From: a virus
IMG/VR virus record: IMGVR_UViG_3300042991_000155
Coordinates: 1-21,678 of that record
Length of the DNA stretch: 21,678 nt
Strand: one strand, 5' to 3'
A program made the translations under genes and the position numbers. This document shows, piece by piece, positions 4,731-13,385 of this stretch. Positions within the stretch are counted from its first letter, which is position 1; every line of letters begins with the position of its first letter. The notes under the pieces are model-generated. The model was not told the origin of the DNA. It searched no databases and saw only the letters and a program-made list of their open reading frames with translations.

Positions 4731-4833
4731 GTTCAATCACATTTAGTGACGAGAGCGCGGATATTCTCTGCCTCTCGTTCCGGCTTGCGTTTTGCTCCCA
4801 ACTTTTTTTATCGTCATTGTTTTTTGCTTTCAT
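4717..4833 (-). CDS. Very small charged protein at end of structural operon
   Basis: A 38-aa ORF beginning MKAKNNDDKKSWEQ. Its ATG (4831-4833) overlaps the TGA of the upstream gene as ATGA, which supports translational coupling. The protein is hydrophilic, with no membrane segment, so it is not an obvious holin. Its TGA (4717-4719) lies inside the right arm of the terminator stem. The length is close to chance, and the only support is the coupled start and the lack of any other gene here. Confidence 0.4.
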   Translation of the reverse strand: MKAKNNDDKKSWEQNASRNERQRISALSSLNVIEQKQD

Positions 4834-5093
4834 AAATTCACCCAATTCTCTAAGAATACTGGTGGTGTTGGAAACACCACATCATCAGGGTTGACAAAAT
4901 CCTGCGGGATGTCTTTGAGAGCCTGAATATAATCAAGTCCAGCCTCGCGCTCGATGTCTGTTAGTGTGTTGCTAGTTAATACCCATCCAACATTGAGCAA
5001 TATTTTATTTCTGGTCGCCTTAATTATTTGCCATTTCTCGTCCGCCGTGTGCACATAGTTTGCAATGTTGGAAAAAAGCAATTGAACCTGCAT
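4830..5093 (-). CDS. Phage tail assembly chaperone-like (APC-type) protein
   Basis: An 87-aa protein. The start at 5093 is chosen because its ATG overlaps the stop of the tail-tip gene as TAATG; an upstream in-frame ATG at 5120 would lie inside that gene. It contains KWQIIKATRNKILLNVGW, then YIQALKDIPQDF and DDVVFPTPP. This pattern (W..IK..RN.LL, then Y..AL.DIP, then a Pro-rich VVFP) is typical of small proteins found directly after tail-fibre genes. These are annotated as tail assembly chaperones and are thought to help fibres fold or attach. The position directly after the large receptor-binding gene agrees. Confidence 0.7.
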   Translation of the reverse strand: MQVQLLFSNIANYVHTADEKWQIIKATRNKILLNVGWVLTSNTLTDIEREAGLDYIQALKDIPQDFVNPDDVVFPTPPVFLENWVNL

Positions 5094-8000
5094 TACGGCA
5101 CCTCGTAAAAAATGTTCCACGCTATGTAATCACCGGCCGCCACTGTGACCGCTGGTACGGTGCCGAAATTATTACCTACAGTTACAGCACCAGCAAACTG
5201 GATTTTCCCAGTATTTGCAAAATACGCCTGTATGTCATAGGTTACATTTACGCTAGCATCATAATATAGGCACGTCCCGCATATCTGAAATAGAGATGCG
5301 CCAATTCCGACTACAGGCACAGTCACGGCAATGGCATTTCCAGGCGTCCCTGCTGATGTCGCAGTCATCACTCCCTGAAACATGACTATTTTTCCAAGCT
5401 GAAAATATTTTGAATATCCGATTGTTTTTGTTATTGTTGCTGATTGTGTCCAAACGGGTGTAAAAGCTGCCCATGTAAACTGTGCAACTAAATCCGTTTT
5501 TAGTTGTGCCATTGTCCTGGCAACCCACGCGCTCGCCTTGCCTTGCAGGATACTATCATTGACTACTGCGGGCAATTCGTCGCCCGTATTATTTCCTGAT
5601 AGATTAGACCCTGTGACTGGACCCACAATGGCTAAACTTTTATCATTTCCAAACGTAGCCGCAAGCGACTCTGTTTCAGATCCATTTGGGGTTGTATAAA
5701 TTTCAACTCGTGTTCCAGCCGCAGTGGGTGTGAAATTTTCATTTGCTACTAGCCTGACCTCTGCAACAGTGGATGACCAATCTGTCCCTACTCCATCCAC
5801 GGCGGGAATAGTTTGCTCTGCCCCTCTCGCATTCACGCGGCCTAGCATTTGATTTATTTTGACGTTGGTAGCGGAGAGCCATGTTCCATCTTGCGTCAGA
5901 AATGTCACAGATGGCGACCGCGCAGAGTTTACAGAATAAACCCTATATGCAGGACTGTCTGTTTCGTCTCCTCCAAGGTTGACTTTGTTTTTCCCTCCCC
6001 AGGAAAGTCTGCTTAAAATCGTACCTATATTGAGCGATTTCAACAATTTGAAATAAGCGAAGTCGGTATCACCTCCGAATGCTCCTCCGTCATTGAACTG
6101 GATCTCCGTGTCAGCCCCTGCCGGAGTTCCCCCGCTCATAGTTTCTATCTTGTCGCGTATGGCGTTTTTCGTTGCAGGCTCAAGGCTTTCGTCCCATGCT
6201 ATTGCATCGTAAGCCTCATCAAGAATTATTGGATTGCTTGAAAATGTCTTAACACCTGCGATTGTTTGATCGCCAGTGAGAGAAACAAAGATCGCATTCA
6301 GTAAAGTTTTTATGCTACCCCACAAAATCTTTCCCAACTTTCCAGTAGTGTTCTCCCAAAAAGGTATTTCGTCATCATCTGTAAGCGTAGCCACCGGCGC
6401 ACCATGAATTGCCGCGCCCATATCAAATGAAGAGTTGCTTGAATTTTCAAGATGGTCAGCCAGTGCCTCAAAACTATTGATGTACTCTCCGATCTTTCCT
6501 AATGGTTTATCGCCCGCATTTGCAAAAATACCCCCAGCAAATATATTTCCATACAAATTGTTATGGTCATAAGTGACTGCATAAACATCTCCATCCAGTC
6601 CGGTTTCTAGTTTTGAAAACGTCTCACCATCCCAGCGGACTATCCTGCCTACACTGGTTAGATCTCCTATTGCAGGAAACGATCCGCCGATAATTAAATC
6701 CGCACCGACAACTTTCATCGAATACGGATAGCGAATATAAATTCCGTCCAAAGGAATTCCGCCACCGACACTTGAAAATTCATGAGTGACTATATTCCAT
6801 CTAGCAATACCCTGTGTGTTTGCAACTTCATCCACATTGCCAATAATTCCACCAAAGTACAAATACCCATTGTACATAGCCAGTGAGAATATTCGTCCGC
6901 TATACCCACCAGTCAAAGGATTTATGATTACTCTCGTCCAAACATTACTGGCAATGTCATATTTATATAAACTTGATCCATAGGGTCCGATACCAGAATC
7001 AATTGGGAATATCCCGCCGAGATATAAAATCCCGTTGTCAATCACTACGCTTGTTACATCTCTAATTCCTTCCGTAAAATAGCCGAAAGGCGGAGCGTAA
7101 TTAGTCCATGACCCACCTGCGAATTTTGAAACACTGGAATATTGAGTTGCCCATAAAGTAGTTCCGTCAAGCGCCATGCCAGCAACAGCATTACCAAGCC
7201 CCCCATCCATATCATCGAACGTATCTGTCCCTTCCCCCAATACAGTCACGTAAGCCACGGAAACGCCATTTGCGTCTGTGAAATCACCGCCGATATAAAT
7301 TGCAGAACCTAACGGAACTATCGATCTAACCCTCCCGTTCATTCCGGTCCCGATGGCAGACCACGTGCCTGTTTTTATATCGTACGCTGCAATATTATTT
7401 GCAGACACATTGGCTATCTCTGTGAATAATCCGCCTACGTACAAAATACCGCTATCACTAACCGCCATCGACTGGACTACAGTTCCCTGCACATCACCAA
7501 TCGCCGCCCAAAACCTAGTCTCTAGCAGTCCCGCGTCGTGGGCTGTTGTCCATTCGTTCTTCAGCCATTCTACGTCCTGGGTAAGGCGTAACTCATTATC
7601 AAGCAACAGGGAGTTTAGTTCTACTACTACGTTGCTATACTGTGACCCGTCAAAGTCGCATTGTATGCCGAGGATGCGGTAACTAGTTTCAACGCCCATC
7701 ACGTCCAACATGATACGGTCGCCCATGATGTAATCTTCAAATACACGCGGACCCACGCCGTCATATATTTTGACAGTAATTCCTTTTTGCGGGTCTTTGG
7801 AGTTTGCGAGTATCGCTGCGCCATAAGTGGAGGCACTTGTAGATGTCTGCGCTAATCTCGCGTCTAATAATTTCTCACGGCGGCGGCGGTTGGTGATGGA
7901 TGTATTATCAGTAACGGTAAGATTACCCGCCTTGTACGCTACACGGTAAGCATTGTGTATATCGTCCCCGCGCTCGTCGCTACCAACCTCAACGCAATTG

Positions 8001-8659
8001 ACGCCAACGCGAAAATAAACAGTCTCGCTTTTGTCTGTGCCGAGTCCGTTTTTATAAGCAGATAGAACAAATGTTCCTGCTGAATAATTTATGTCAAAAT
8101 CAATTCCAGTTTTTGCAAATTTACGCAATACGTCAAGCACAGTCATACCAACGTTGAAAGAATAATCCTCGCTGTCTGTCCATGATACTGCGCTACTGTC
8201 AACGGTTGCGCTAAAGTCATATGTGAGCACAGTCAGCCCGCCACGTGCTTTTGCTTCGTCAATCAGTGTTTTTAGGATGTACGCTTTTGTTACATTAGTA
8301 AACGTGCGGGTTGTTTCTGTGCTCCCATTATCCCAGACAATAGCGTCTTCCAACAGTGCCAACGCGCCACGGCCTGACAGTGATACCCACCGCCCGCCGC
8401 CCTCACTCATATCAGCCTGATTTAGTTTGATATTGTCGATGAAAAATCCGTTGCGAGATGATCCGCGATAATACGACATTGCAAACTGTCCGCTCGTTAC
8501 ATCGGCGGCCGCTGCGCTATCAAGCGGGATAGATAACAGCCCGCTGCCTGGCTCATTGATTACATAGTACAGGTGAGACTTATCAGTCGGTAAGATATTT
8601 TTTTGCGTGGTTAAGTCTGTGTCAAATAATCGCCATTCGCTGCTGTCTGTGGTTGCCAT
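5093..8659 (-). CDS. Large tail-tip/receptor-binding protein with beta-propeller
   Basis: A 1188-aa protein that probably forms the tail tip and contacts the host surface. Residues 1 to about 380 look like the N-terminal region of siphovirus Gp37-type tail proteins encoded after Dit. From about 383 to 735 there are repeated strands with the pattern YVGGLFTE...AAYDI.TGTWSAIGTGMNG, and again YIGGDFTD, YLGGIFP, YFGGIIGN and IIGGSFP. This is a kelch-like beta-propeller. From about 740 onward there are fibre features: SLTGDQTIAGVKTFSSNP, and a linker (PAGADTEIQFNDGGAFGG) common in environmental phage fibres. The C-terminal 150 or so residues form a strand-rich tip domain (WAAFTPVWTQSATITK, then GKIVMFQGVM). 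The host receptor cannot be predicted. Confidence 0.85.
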   Translation of the reverse strand: MATTDSSEWRLFDTDLTTQKNILPTDKSHLYYVINEPGSGLLSIPLDSAAAADVTSGQFAMSYYRGSSRNGFFIDNIKLNQADMSEGGGRWVSLSGRGALALLEDAIVWDNGSTETTRTFTNVTKAYILKTLIDEAKARGGLTVLTYDFSATVDSSAVSWTDSEDYSFNVGMTVLDVLRKFAKTGIDFDINYSAGTFVLSAYKNGLGTDKSETVYFRVGVNCVEVGSDERGDDIHNAYRVAYKAGNLTVTDNTSITNRRRREKLLDARLAQTSTSASTYGAAILANSKDPQKGITVKIYDGVGPRVFEDYIMGDRIMLDVMGVETSYRILGIQCDFDGSQYSNVVVELNSLLLDNELRLTQDVEWLKNEWTTAHDAGLLETRFWAAIGDVQGTVVQSMAVSDSGILYVGGLFTEIANVSANNIAAYDIKTGTWSAIGTGMNGRVRSIVPLGSAIYIGGDFTDANGVSVAYVTVLGEGTDTFDDMDGGLGNAVAGMALDGTTLWATQYSSVSKFAGGSWTNYAPPFGYFTEGIRDVTSVVIDNGILYLGGIFPIDSGIGPYGSSLYKYDIASNVWTRVIINPLTGGYSGRIFSLAMYNGYLYFGGIIGNVDEVANTQGIARWNIVTHEFSSVGGGIPLDGIYIRYPYSMKVVGADLIIGGSFPAIGDLTSVGRIVRWDGETFSKLETGLDGDVYAVTYDHNNLYGNIFAGGIFANAGDKPLGKIGEYINSFEALADHLENSSNSSFDMGAAIHGAPVATLTDDDEIPFWENTTGKLGKILWGSIKTLLNAIFVSLTGDQTIAGVKTFSSNPIILDEAYDAIAWDESLEPATKNAIRDKIETMSGGTPAGADTEIQFNDGGAFGGDTDFAYFKLLKSLNIGTILSRLSWGGKNKVNLGGDETDSPAYRVYSVNSARSPSVTFLTQDGTWLSATNVKINQMLGRVNARGAEQTIPAVDGVGTDWSSTVAEVRLVANENFTPTAAGTRVEIYTTPNGSETESLAATFGNDKSLAIVGPVTGSNLSGNNTGDELPAVVNDSILQGKASAWVARTMAQLKTDLVAQFTWAAFTPVWTQSATITKTIGYSKYFQLGKIVMFQGVMTATSAGTPGNAIAVTVPVVGIGASLFQICGTCLYYDASVNVTYDIQAYFANTGKIQFAGAVTVGNNFGTVPAVTVAAGDYIAWNIFYEVP

Positions 8660-8668
8660 GTTTATCCT

Positions 8669-9448
8669 TTATAAATAAGGGGCGTAAAAACTAACACGAA
8701 CCGTCCCTGTTGTATGCGTCGCGTCTGCAATTGACAGGGTATTTGCGCCGGTGTCAAATACCATCAGCGCGGGCAATCCGCTATGGGTGACGTTACCGAT
8801 TACGTTTGTTCCTAAATCGTTTGTCGCTACATACTGCCCGTTGATGGTTGATATTGTCACAACTCGCGGGCTTGCAATCGTGCCGGTGTAAGTCAGTGTG
8901 CAGCCGTTAGTGGAATTAGTTATTGTCGTATTAGACAACGGCCCAGTGAGCGTAATCGTTGCGTCGCGTTCCTCGATTGTGCCAGGGTTCGTTACTATCA
9001 TTGCTTTAGGGTTGGCATCTATTGTGGTCGTGTTGTCTGCAATGGCAGTGCTAAGACGCCAGAAAGGTGATGTCATAATAAATTCTACAGTCACGCGGGC
9101 GAGTTTGTCAGATAACCGCTCGGCGTCTATTGCACCATCTACGGAAGCAAGCGCATTTCTAACTGTGGAATCTTCCATTGTCATTGCTAAAGTTTGCTGG
9201 GTACGCACTGAAAACAATTTCCGCATAGTATCAAGTGCGGTTTCCAACGCGGCTGCTGATGCGGTAACTACGACAATTCCAAGCGTGATTTTTCTTTGGT
9301 CGTAATATTTCTGTACAAACAAAGTTCCATGACGGTACGGCAATAAAATATTATCACCGCGCCGATCCGCCATGTCTAAATAGTCATTGACCAATGTAAC
9401 GCGGCCAAAACTTGTTAATGCCGTTCCTCCATAAGTCCAAGTCGTCAT
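8669..9448 (-). CDS. Distal tail protein (Dit-like)
   Basis: A 259-aa protein. In siphoviruses, Dit forms the hexameric hub joining tail tube and tip. The N-terminal part (WTYGGTALTSFGRVTLV, then ITLGIVVVTAS) has the strand pattern of Dit N-terminal domains. A helix follows (AALETALDTMRKLFSV), and then a strand-rich galectin-like C-terminal half with many Thr, Ile and Val. Its start overlaps the tape-measure stop as ATGA. The position, between tape measure and tail-tip genes, is the standard Dit position. The assignment rests on position and pattern together. Confidence 0.78.
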   Translation of the reverse strand: MTTWTYGGTALTSFGRVTLVNDYLDMADRRGDNILLPYRHGTLFVQKYYDQRKITLGIVVVTASAAALETALDTMRKLFSVRTQQTLAMTMEDSTVRNALASVDGAIDAERLSDKLARVTVEFIMTSPFWRLSTAIADNTTTIDANPKAMIVTNPGTIEERDATITLTGPLSNTTITNSTNGCTLTYTGTIASPRVVTISTINGQYVATNDLGTNVIGNVTHSGLPALMVFDTGANTLSIADATHTTGTVRVSFYAPYL

Positions 9449-11481
9449 GCTGCCGCTCCTGTGTAAGCTATTTTTTTCATAGCCGCTATAATTGACGCCT
9501 CGGCCGTTTCCTTTTTTGGATTATTGACAATAATATTATAAACCGCTCCACCTGCCGCCGCCTGTCCTTTTGGCGTAATTGTCACACGTTCACCGCCGGA
9601 CGCTGTATCACCGTTACCCATGCGGAATCCTTCATTGCCGTATGCCATTGGGATTAGAAAATCGCCGCCGGTTGCGTGTTCGCGTTCGTCTGGTGATTTT
9701 CCGCCTGTTGTGCCTGTGGGGGCTTTGTACGGCGTGCCCGTTGACGTGCTGGGGTATTTTATAGTTGCATAAGCAGACGCGGTAATTTTAGCTTTCGCGG
9801 CCAGTAGTGCTTGATTGTCTGTCTCACGTTGTGTATATAATGATACCTGTGCAATTGCGGCCGCTTCGTTATTTGACGCGGTTATAGATGAGGCGGATGT
9901 TACCGCGTCTTGCAGGCGTAGGGTTTCCGCGTCAACTTTACGTTGCTCGGTTAGTACGTTCTCACTTTGTAAAATCCCTTCGATGGTAGCGTCTGCAACT
10001 TCTCGGCGGCGGTTGGCTTCGTCAATATCGGCCTGTGTTTTTATGCCGGTCTTTACCGCGTATTCATCAATCGCTTTCTGTTCACTGTCAAGCAATCCGC
10101 CCGCTGATACACCGACAAGTATCATGTCGTAAATCATATTATTTGCGGCTTCGTGCCAAGAGGCTTGTAGTTTATCAATGCCCTCTTGTGCTATATCCAC
10201 GTCACCAAGTTTTGTTAATGCCTCTTCGCTGTTTCTTCCGTATTCCTTTACTGCATCAGCGTACTCTCTTTCTTTGTCTATTTTGTTTTGAGTTGCTTCA
10301 TTATGGCTTTCCGAGTAAGAAACTTGATCTTCTGCAATCGTGCGGGACATACTTTCCATGTCCTGATTGGATTGTGATACCGCGTCAAGCGCGTCTTGAT
10401 AATCTTTCAGCGCGTCTTTTGCGCCTTGCACGGCTTCTTTTTGTGCGTCGATTGCGGAAGCCGCCGCCGCCGCGGCCACTGCTGCTTCGTCTTGTGCTGC
10501 TGAGTTTTTATCTTGTGCAACAGTATTTTCCTCTACTGTCGTTGTGTTTTTTCCAAAGTAAGTATTATATAAAATAGCTAAAGGATTTATCTTTAAGTAA
10601 AGTTCTTTTATTTTTTCTAATCCAGATGCAACTTTTGGATTAGTTTTTGAAAAATTATCCCATGCTATTTCTGCCTGTTTTGCGTTAGATGTCCATACAC
10701 TTATTGAGTCGGTTAGGTTATCAAATAAATTTGTAACAGGCTCTATTGTTGCCTCACCAAACGCCATACTCAAACCTAACTTTGTATCCGTAAGGTTATC
10801 AAGGCTTACTTGATAAGCATCTGATTTCTGTATTCCTTTTTCAGTCATTATCAAATTTTCATCAATAGCATTTGACATTGACCGAATACCATTGCCGCCT
10901 TTTATTAATAATTTCTCAAGTTCTGGTCCAGCTTTGCTTCCAAATTTATCAATTGCAAACTGTGTACGCTCCACACCAGCGGGAAGAGATAAATAAGTAT
11001 CTGATAATCTTGCAAGGCTTTCAATGTTTGGCTCTATGCCGTCTTTTTGCGCGTTTTTGAAACCCATTTTTAATGCGTCGTAACTAATACGCACGTCATC
11101 GGAAATTTGAATTAATCTACTCGTTTCCTCGGCGGACGCGCCAAGCGAGCGTGACATATTTTTTACTTCCTCAGCGTAGTTTACAAACTCCTGACCTGTG
11201 GCATTCCACACCTGCCCCGCGATCCGCGCCGCGTCTGCTACCATCATATAGGCCGAGCGTAAATCAGTAATAGACATAGTTGACTTCTTTACTGCATCGA
11301 CTTGTCCAGTCACCGCGCTTTTTGAGTTTGTAACTGCTTTGTTATAGGCAGCCTGAGACACACCGGCTTTATCAAGCCGATGCGCCAAGATGTCCATTTG
11401 TTCCTGTACTTTCTTGGCGTCGGCTATAAAGTCGGTAGCGTCACCTTCTATGGGTATTTGAATGGGTTCTGTTACTGACAT
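9445..11481 (-). CDS. Tail tape measure protein
   Basis: A 678-aa protein that fixes tail length and lines the tube during assembly. It has a helical N-terminal region (ADAKKVQEQMDILAHRLDKA), then long helical stretches and an Ala/Gln/Asp/Glu-rich coiled-coil section in the middle (roughly residues 320-520). The end is flexible and Gly-rich (ATGGDFLIPMAYGNEGFRMG), a pattern typical of tape-measure C-termini. By the usual rule of about 0.15 nm per residue, the tail would be about 100 nm long. It starts inside the end of the chaperone frameshift frame, so the two genes are coupled. GAGG lies four bases before the ATG. Confidence 0.87.
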   Translation of the reverse strand: MSVTEPIQIPIEGDATDFIADAKKVQEQMDILAHRLDKAGVSQAAYNKAVTNSKSAVTGQVDAVKKSTMSITDLRSAYMMVADAARIAGQVWNATGQEFVNYAEEVKNMSRSLGASAEETSRLIQISDDVRISYDALKMGFKNAQKDGIEPNIESLARLSDTYLSLPAGVERTQFAIDKFGSKAGPELEKLLIKGGNGIRSMSNAIDENLIMTEKGIQKSDAYQVSLDNLTDTKLGLSMAFGEATIEPVTNLFDNLTDSISVWTSNAKQAEIAWDNFSKTNPKVASGLEKIKELYLKINPLAILYNTYFGKNTTTVEENTVAQDKNSAAQDEAAVAAAAAASAIDAQKEAVQGAKDALKDYQDALDAVSQSNQDMESMSRTIAEDQVSYSESHNEATQNKIDKEREYADAVKEYGRNSEEALTKLGDVDIAQEGIDKLQASWHEAANNMIYDMILVGVSAGGLLDSEQKAIDEYAVKTGIKTQADIDEANRRREVADATIEGILQSENVLTEQRKVDAETLRLQDAVTSASSITASNNEAAAIAQVSLYTQRETDNQALLAAKAKITASAYATIKYPSTSTGTPYKAPTGTTGGKSPDEREHATGGDFLIPMAYGNEGFRMGNGDTASGGERVTITPKGQAAAGGAVYNIIVNNPKKETAEASIIAAMKKIAYTGAAA

Positions 11482-11738
11482 AATACCTCGGCTTCATTAA
11501 GTAGTTTCTCCATAGCGGGGTTTTTTTGCGCCCATTCTGACCATGCTTTACTTTCGGCGCGGGAGTGATATGCAATTGCTATGTTTTCAGACAGTATCAT
11601 TCGGCGAAGTTCTCCATAGTAAAACTGTCGGCGGCCAGTAATTGCCTCAATCCCGAATCGGTCAATTTTTTGTAGTGTGTCTATTTCGCGGGAATATCCG
11701 TCGCCTCTACAATGTCCGAGGGCGTCGGATTTAACACG
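11472..11738 (-). CDS. Tail assembly chaperone, -1 frameshift extension (gpT-like)
   Basis: This open frame has no start codon of its own. It follows the upstream chaperone in the -1 frame and is open for 88 codons from the slippery site to a TAA at 11472-11474, which overlaps the tape-measure start. Translated, it begins RVKSDALGHCRG and continues with DRFGIEAITGRRQFYYGELR, then a helical end with AWSEWAQKNPAMEKLL. With residues 1-110 of the first protein it would give a fusion of about 198 aa, like lambda gpG-gpT. Without it, about 190 bases between chaperone and tape measure would be unexplained. The fusion is inferred from frame, position and slippery sequence. Confidence 0.82.
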   Translation of the reverse strand, partial: RVKSDALGHCRGDGYSREIDTLQKIDRFGIEAITGRRQFYYGELRRMILSENIAIAYHSRAESKAWSEWAQKNPAMEKLLNEAEVLCQ

Positions 11739-12067
11739 TTTGGGATTTCAATTTCTCCAAGGTACACATTAAAAATATTCTTATAAATCCAGCTTATCAA
11801 ATCATGTGTATCTTTACGCGGAGAAGCGGGGAAGTTGTCAATTGACAAATTATCTGGCATGTTTTCAAGTTCCCATTTTTCCACACACGCAAAAACGCCA
11901 GGGAGTTGCAGGTTGTCATAAGCTGATAAAAACGCCCTGCCCTCGGCGTCTGTCTTTGGCTTATCAATACCGATCTCTACCGCTTGCGCTTGTGGGATGG
12001 TAAGAGGGTCGGCGATTGTCACCGACCCTTTGAATCTTTCTATGGGGCTAATTATTACTTTTGACAT
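11681..12067 (-). CDS. Tail assembly chaperone (gpG-like), 128 aa
   Basis: In siphoviruses the chaperone coats the tape measure so that the tube can form around it. This 128-aa acidic protein lies in the expected place, between tail-tube genes and the tape measure. It begins MSKVIISPIERFKGSV, has a helical centre (FACVEKWELENM), and ends in a helix (HDLISWIYKNIFNVYLG) and a loose tail. The canonical heptamer CCCAAAC at codons 108-110 allows a -1 shift into a longer product. The sequence alone would not identify it; the gene order and frameshift signal do. Confidence 0.83.
   Translation of the reverse strand: MSKVIISPIERFKGSVTIADPLTIPQAQAVEIGIDKPKTDAEGRAFLSAYDNLQLPGVFACVEKWELENMPDNLSIDNFPASPRKDTHDLISWIYKNIFNVYLGEIEIPNVLNPTPSDIVEATDIPAK
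11715..11744 (-). promoter_or_regulatory. -1 ribosomal frameshift signal (CCCAAAC plus hairpin)
   Basis: On the minus strand C CCA AAC (11744-11738) is in the chaperone frame, codons Pro109 and Asn110, and fits the X XXY YYZ rule exactly. After an 8-base spacer, TCCGA and TCGGA (11729-11725 and 11719-11715) can form a 5-bp hairpin with a 5-base loop. A competing stem, CGCCCTC with GAGGCG (11702-11707), could extend it or form a pseudoknot. Confidence 0.82.
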
Positions 12068-12104
12068 TTCATTATTCTTTCTGCCTGATACACAGGCTTA
12101 TAGT

Positions 12105-12596
12105 TTATGCGACTGTGATAGCGGTTGTGCCCCAGTCTGGGGAAGTTCCGCCGCCGACATGAGCCAATTTACAGGAGTAAGTACCCGCGGCTGGGTCAAC
12201 GGTGTAATCGGTGACAATAATCGAATTATCAGCACCAAAAACGGGGTCGCCTGTTGCCCAATAATTTTGTATGCCGAAATAGATACCAAAAGCGCGTGGG
12301 GTAAGTCCACCATTCAACGGTTCAAGCACTGTGTGAGAGCCTGATAAAGCGGCAACTGCACCGCTGCCACTTGCAGCCGTTGCGTCGGTATTATCAAACG
12401 GGCCGGTAATAGTTACGGCAATATTGCCTTGCCCCGCCAACATTCCTTTTACGGCCTCTTGCAAACTTGATACGTCCACCTCGTCGTAGGTGATACCAAT
12501 TGACCCGTAAGATTGAATCGGGATGTCACGAAGCACGCCGCCCGAATCTTCGATCTGCATTTTTGTAAAACGTCCTACTGTTCTGCCTGTTGCCAT
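12105..12596 (-). CDS. Tail tube-like structural protein 2
   Basis: A 163-aa strand-rich protein that starts MATGRTVGRFTKMQIED and includes ITYDEVDVSSLQEAVKG and NIAVTITGPFDNTDA. The composition, length and position (just before the chaperones) fit a major tail tube protein that polymerises into the tail shaft. The upstream neighbour has a similar start and shares GPFDNT/GLFDNT-like and GDPVF/NDPAF-like segments, so the two may be paralogs. A ribosome binding site, GGAGATTACT, precedes the ATG. Which of the two forms the tube cannot be decided from sequence. Confidence 0.68.
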   Translation of the reverse strand: MATGRTVGRFTKMQIEDSGGVLRDIPIQSYGSIGITYDEVDVSSLQEAVKGMLAGQGNIAVTITGPFDNTDATAASGSGAVAALSGSHTVLEPLNGGLTPRAFGIYFGIQNYWATGDPVFGADNSIIVTDYTVDPAAGTYSCKLAHVGGGTSPDWGTTAITVA

Positions 12597-12608
12597 AGTA
12601 ATCTCCTA

Positions 12609-13385
12609 TTAGTTACCTCTGACAAAAGCCAGAGTGTACGTGATGGATGTCGCCAAAGTGAAGGCGGTTTGAAAACGAATAAATTGACCAACGGTTGCAT
12701 CTTTTGCAAGCACCACTATTCCACTAACACCACCGCCGACACAGTTTATAGTTCCAGATGAAAGCAGGTCACTAAAGGAAGCATTAAGGTTTGTGGTAGT
12801 GGAGTGTTGCACCTTTATTGCACCTGTCATATTTCCAGTACCAGCGGCTGCCGTGACGTGATAAACCATATAACCACCTGCTGCGGTTGTGCCCGCTAAT
12901 TGGTCAAGGCCGATTGCTGTATTCGCTGCGGTTTCAGCGCGTAACGAGTGGAGCAACACACCCCACGGCCGCGCATAATTCAGATTACCCGCCGCACCTG
13001 ATGTGTTTGCAAATCCAGCAGTAACGGTTACAGGGTTGTCGCTGGGGCCTGTCTCATATCCTGTCTGTAAAAATTGACCATTAAAAGCGGGGTCATTGTC
13101 GGCGGGGATTCCATCAAAACCAGCGGCAATTGTGACTGTTCGTTTTACGCCCGCGCCGCTCATCAAGGCATGTATGCCGCTTGTTGCGGTGTTATCAAAT
13201 AAACCCTGCAATGTTCCCATTCCAACAGTAGCATTGCCTGGCCATGTGCTTTTTACGTCAAGGCAAATCGCGTCATCAATGCCCTCTTCAAATGTGCAGG
13301 ACAACGGCCCAAACGAACGGGAATAACAGGCCATTTCGCGCCCGTCAATGTAGATGCGGTAATTCTTGAGTACAGTCCTAGCCAT
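12609..13385 (-). CDS. Tail tube-like structural protein 1 with C-terminal extension
   Basis: A 258-aa protein. The N-terminal 140 or so residues (MARTVLKNYRIYIDGREMA, then EEGIDDAICLDVKSTWPG, GLFDNTATSG and GQFLQTGYETG) look like a tail-tube fold. The rest is strand-rich (PWGVLLHSLRAETAANTAIG, GGYMVYHVTAAAGTG, ending TYTLAFVRGN) and resembles an added decoration or sugar-binding beta domain. Such added domains are often displayed on the outside of tails. The order neck protein, tube, tube, chaperone agrees with a siphovirus tail. The function of the extension is inferred from pattern only. Confidence 0.66.
   Translation of the reverse strand: MARTVLKNYRIYIDGREMACYSRSFGPLSCTFEEGIDDAICLDVKSTWPGNATVGMGTLQGLFDNTATSGIHALMSGAGVKRTVTIAAGFDGIPADNDPAFNGQFLQTGYETGPSDNPVTVTAGFANTSGAAGNLNYARPWGVLLHSLRAETAANTAIGLDQLAGTTAAGGYMVYHVTAAAGTGNMTGAIKVQHSTTTNLNASFSDLLSSGTINCVGGGVSGIVVLAKDATVGQFIRFQTAFTLATSITYTLAFVRGN

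Noticed and set aside
4482-4736. 84-aa minus-strand reading frame
   Set aside because: It runs backward through cassette 10, the last attC and the terminator, with a composition typical of antisense attC DNA (Arg/Lys-rich run).
10035-10577. 180-aa plus-strand reading frame
   Set aside because: It lies antisense to the tape measure gene, has odd composition (Leu, Arg and Pro rich) and no ribosome binding site. It is a shadow of the coding strand.
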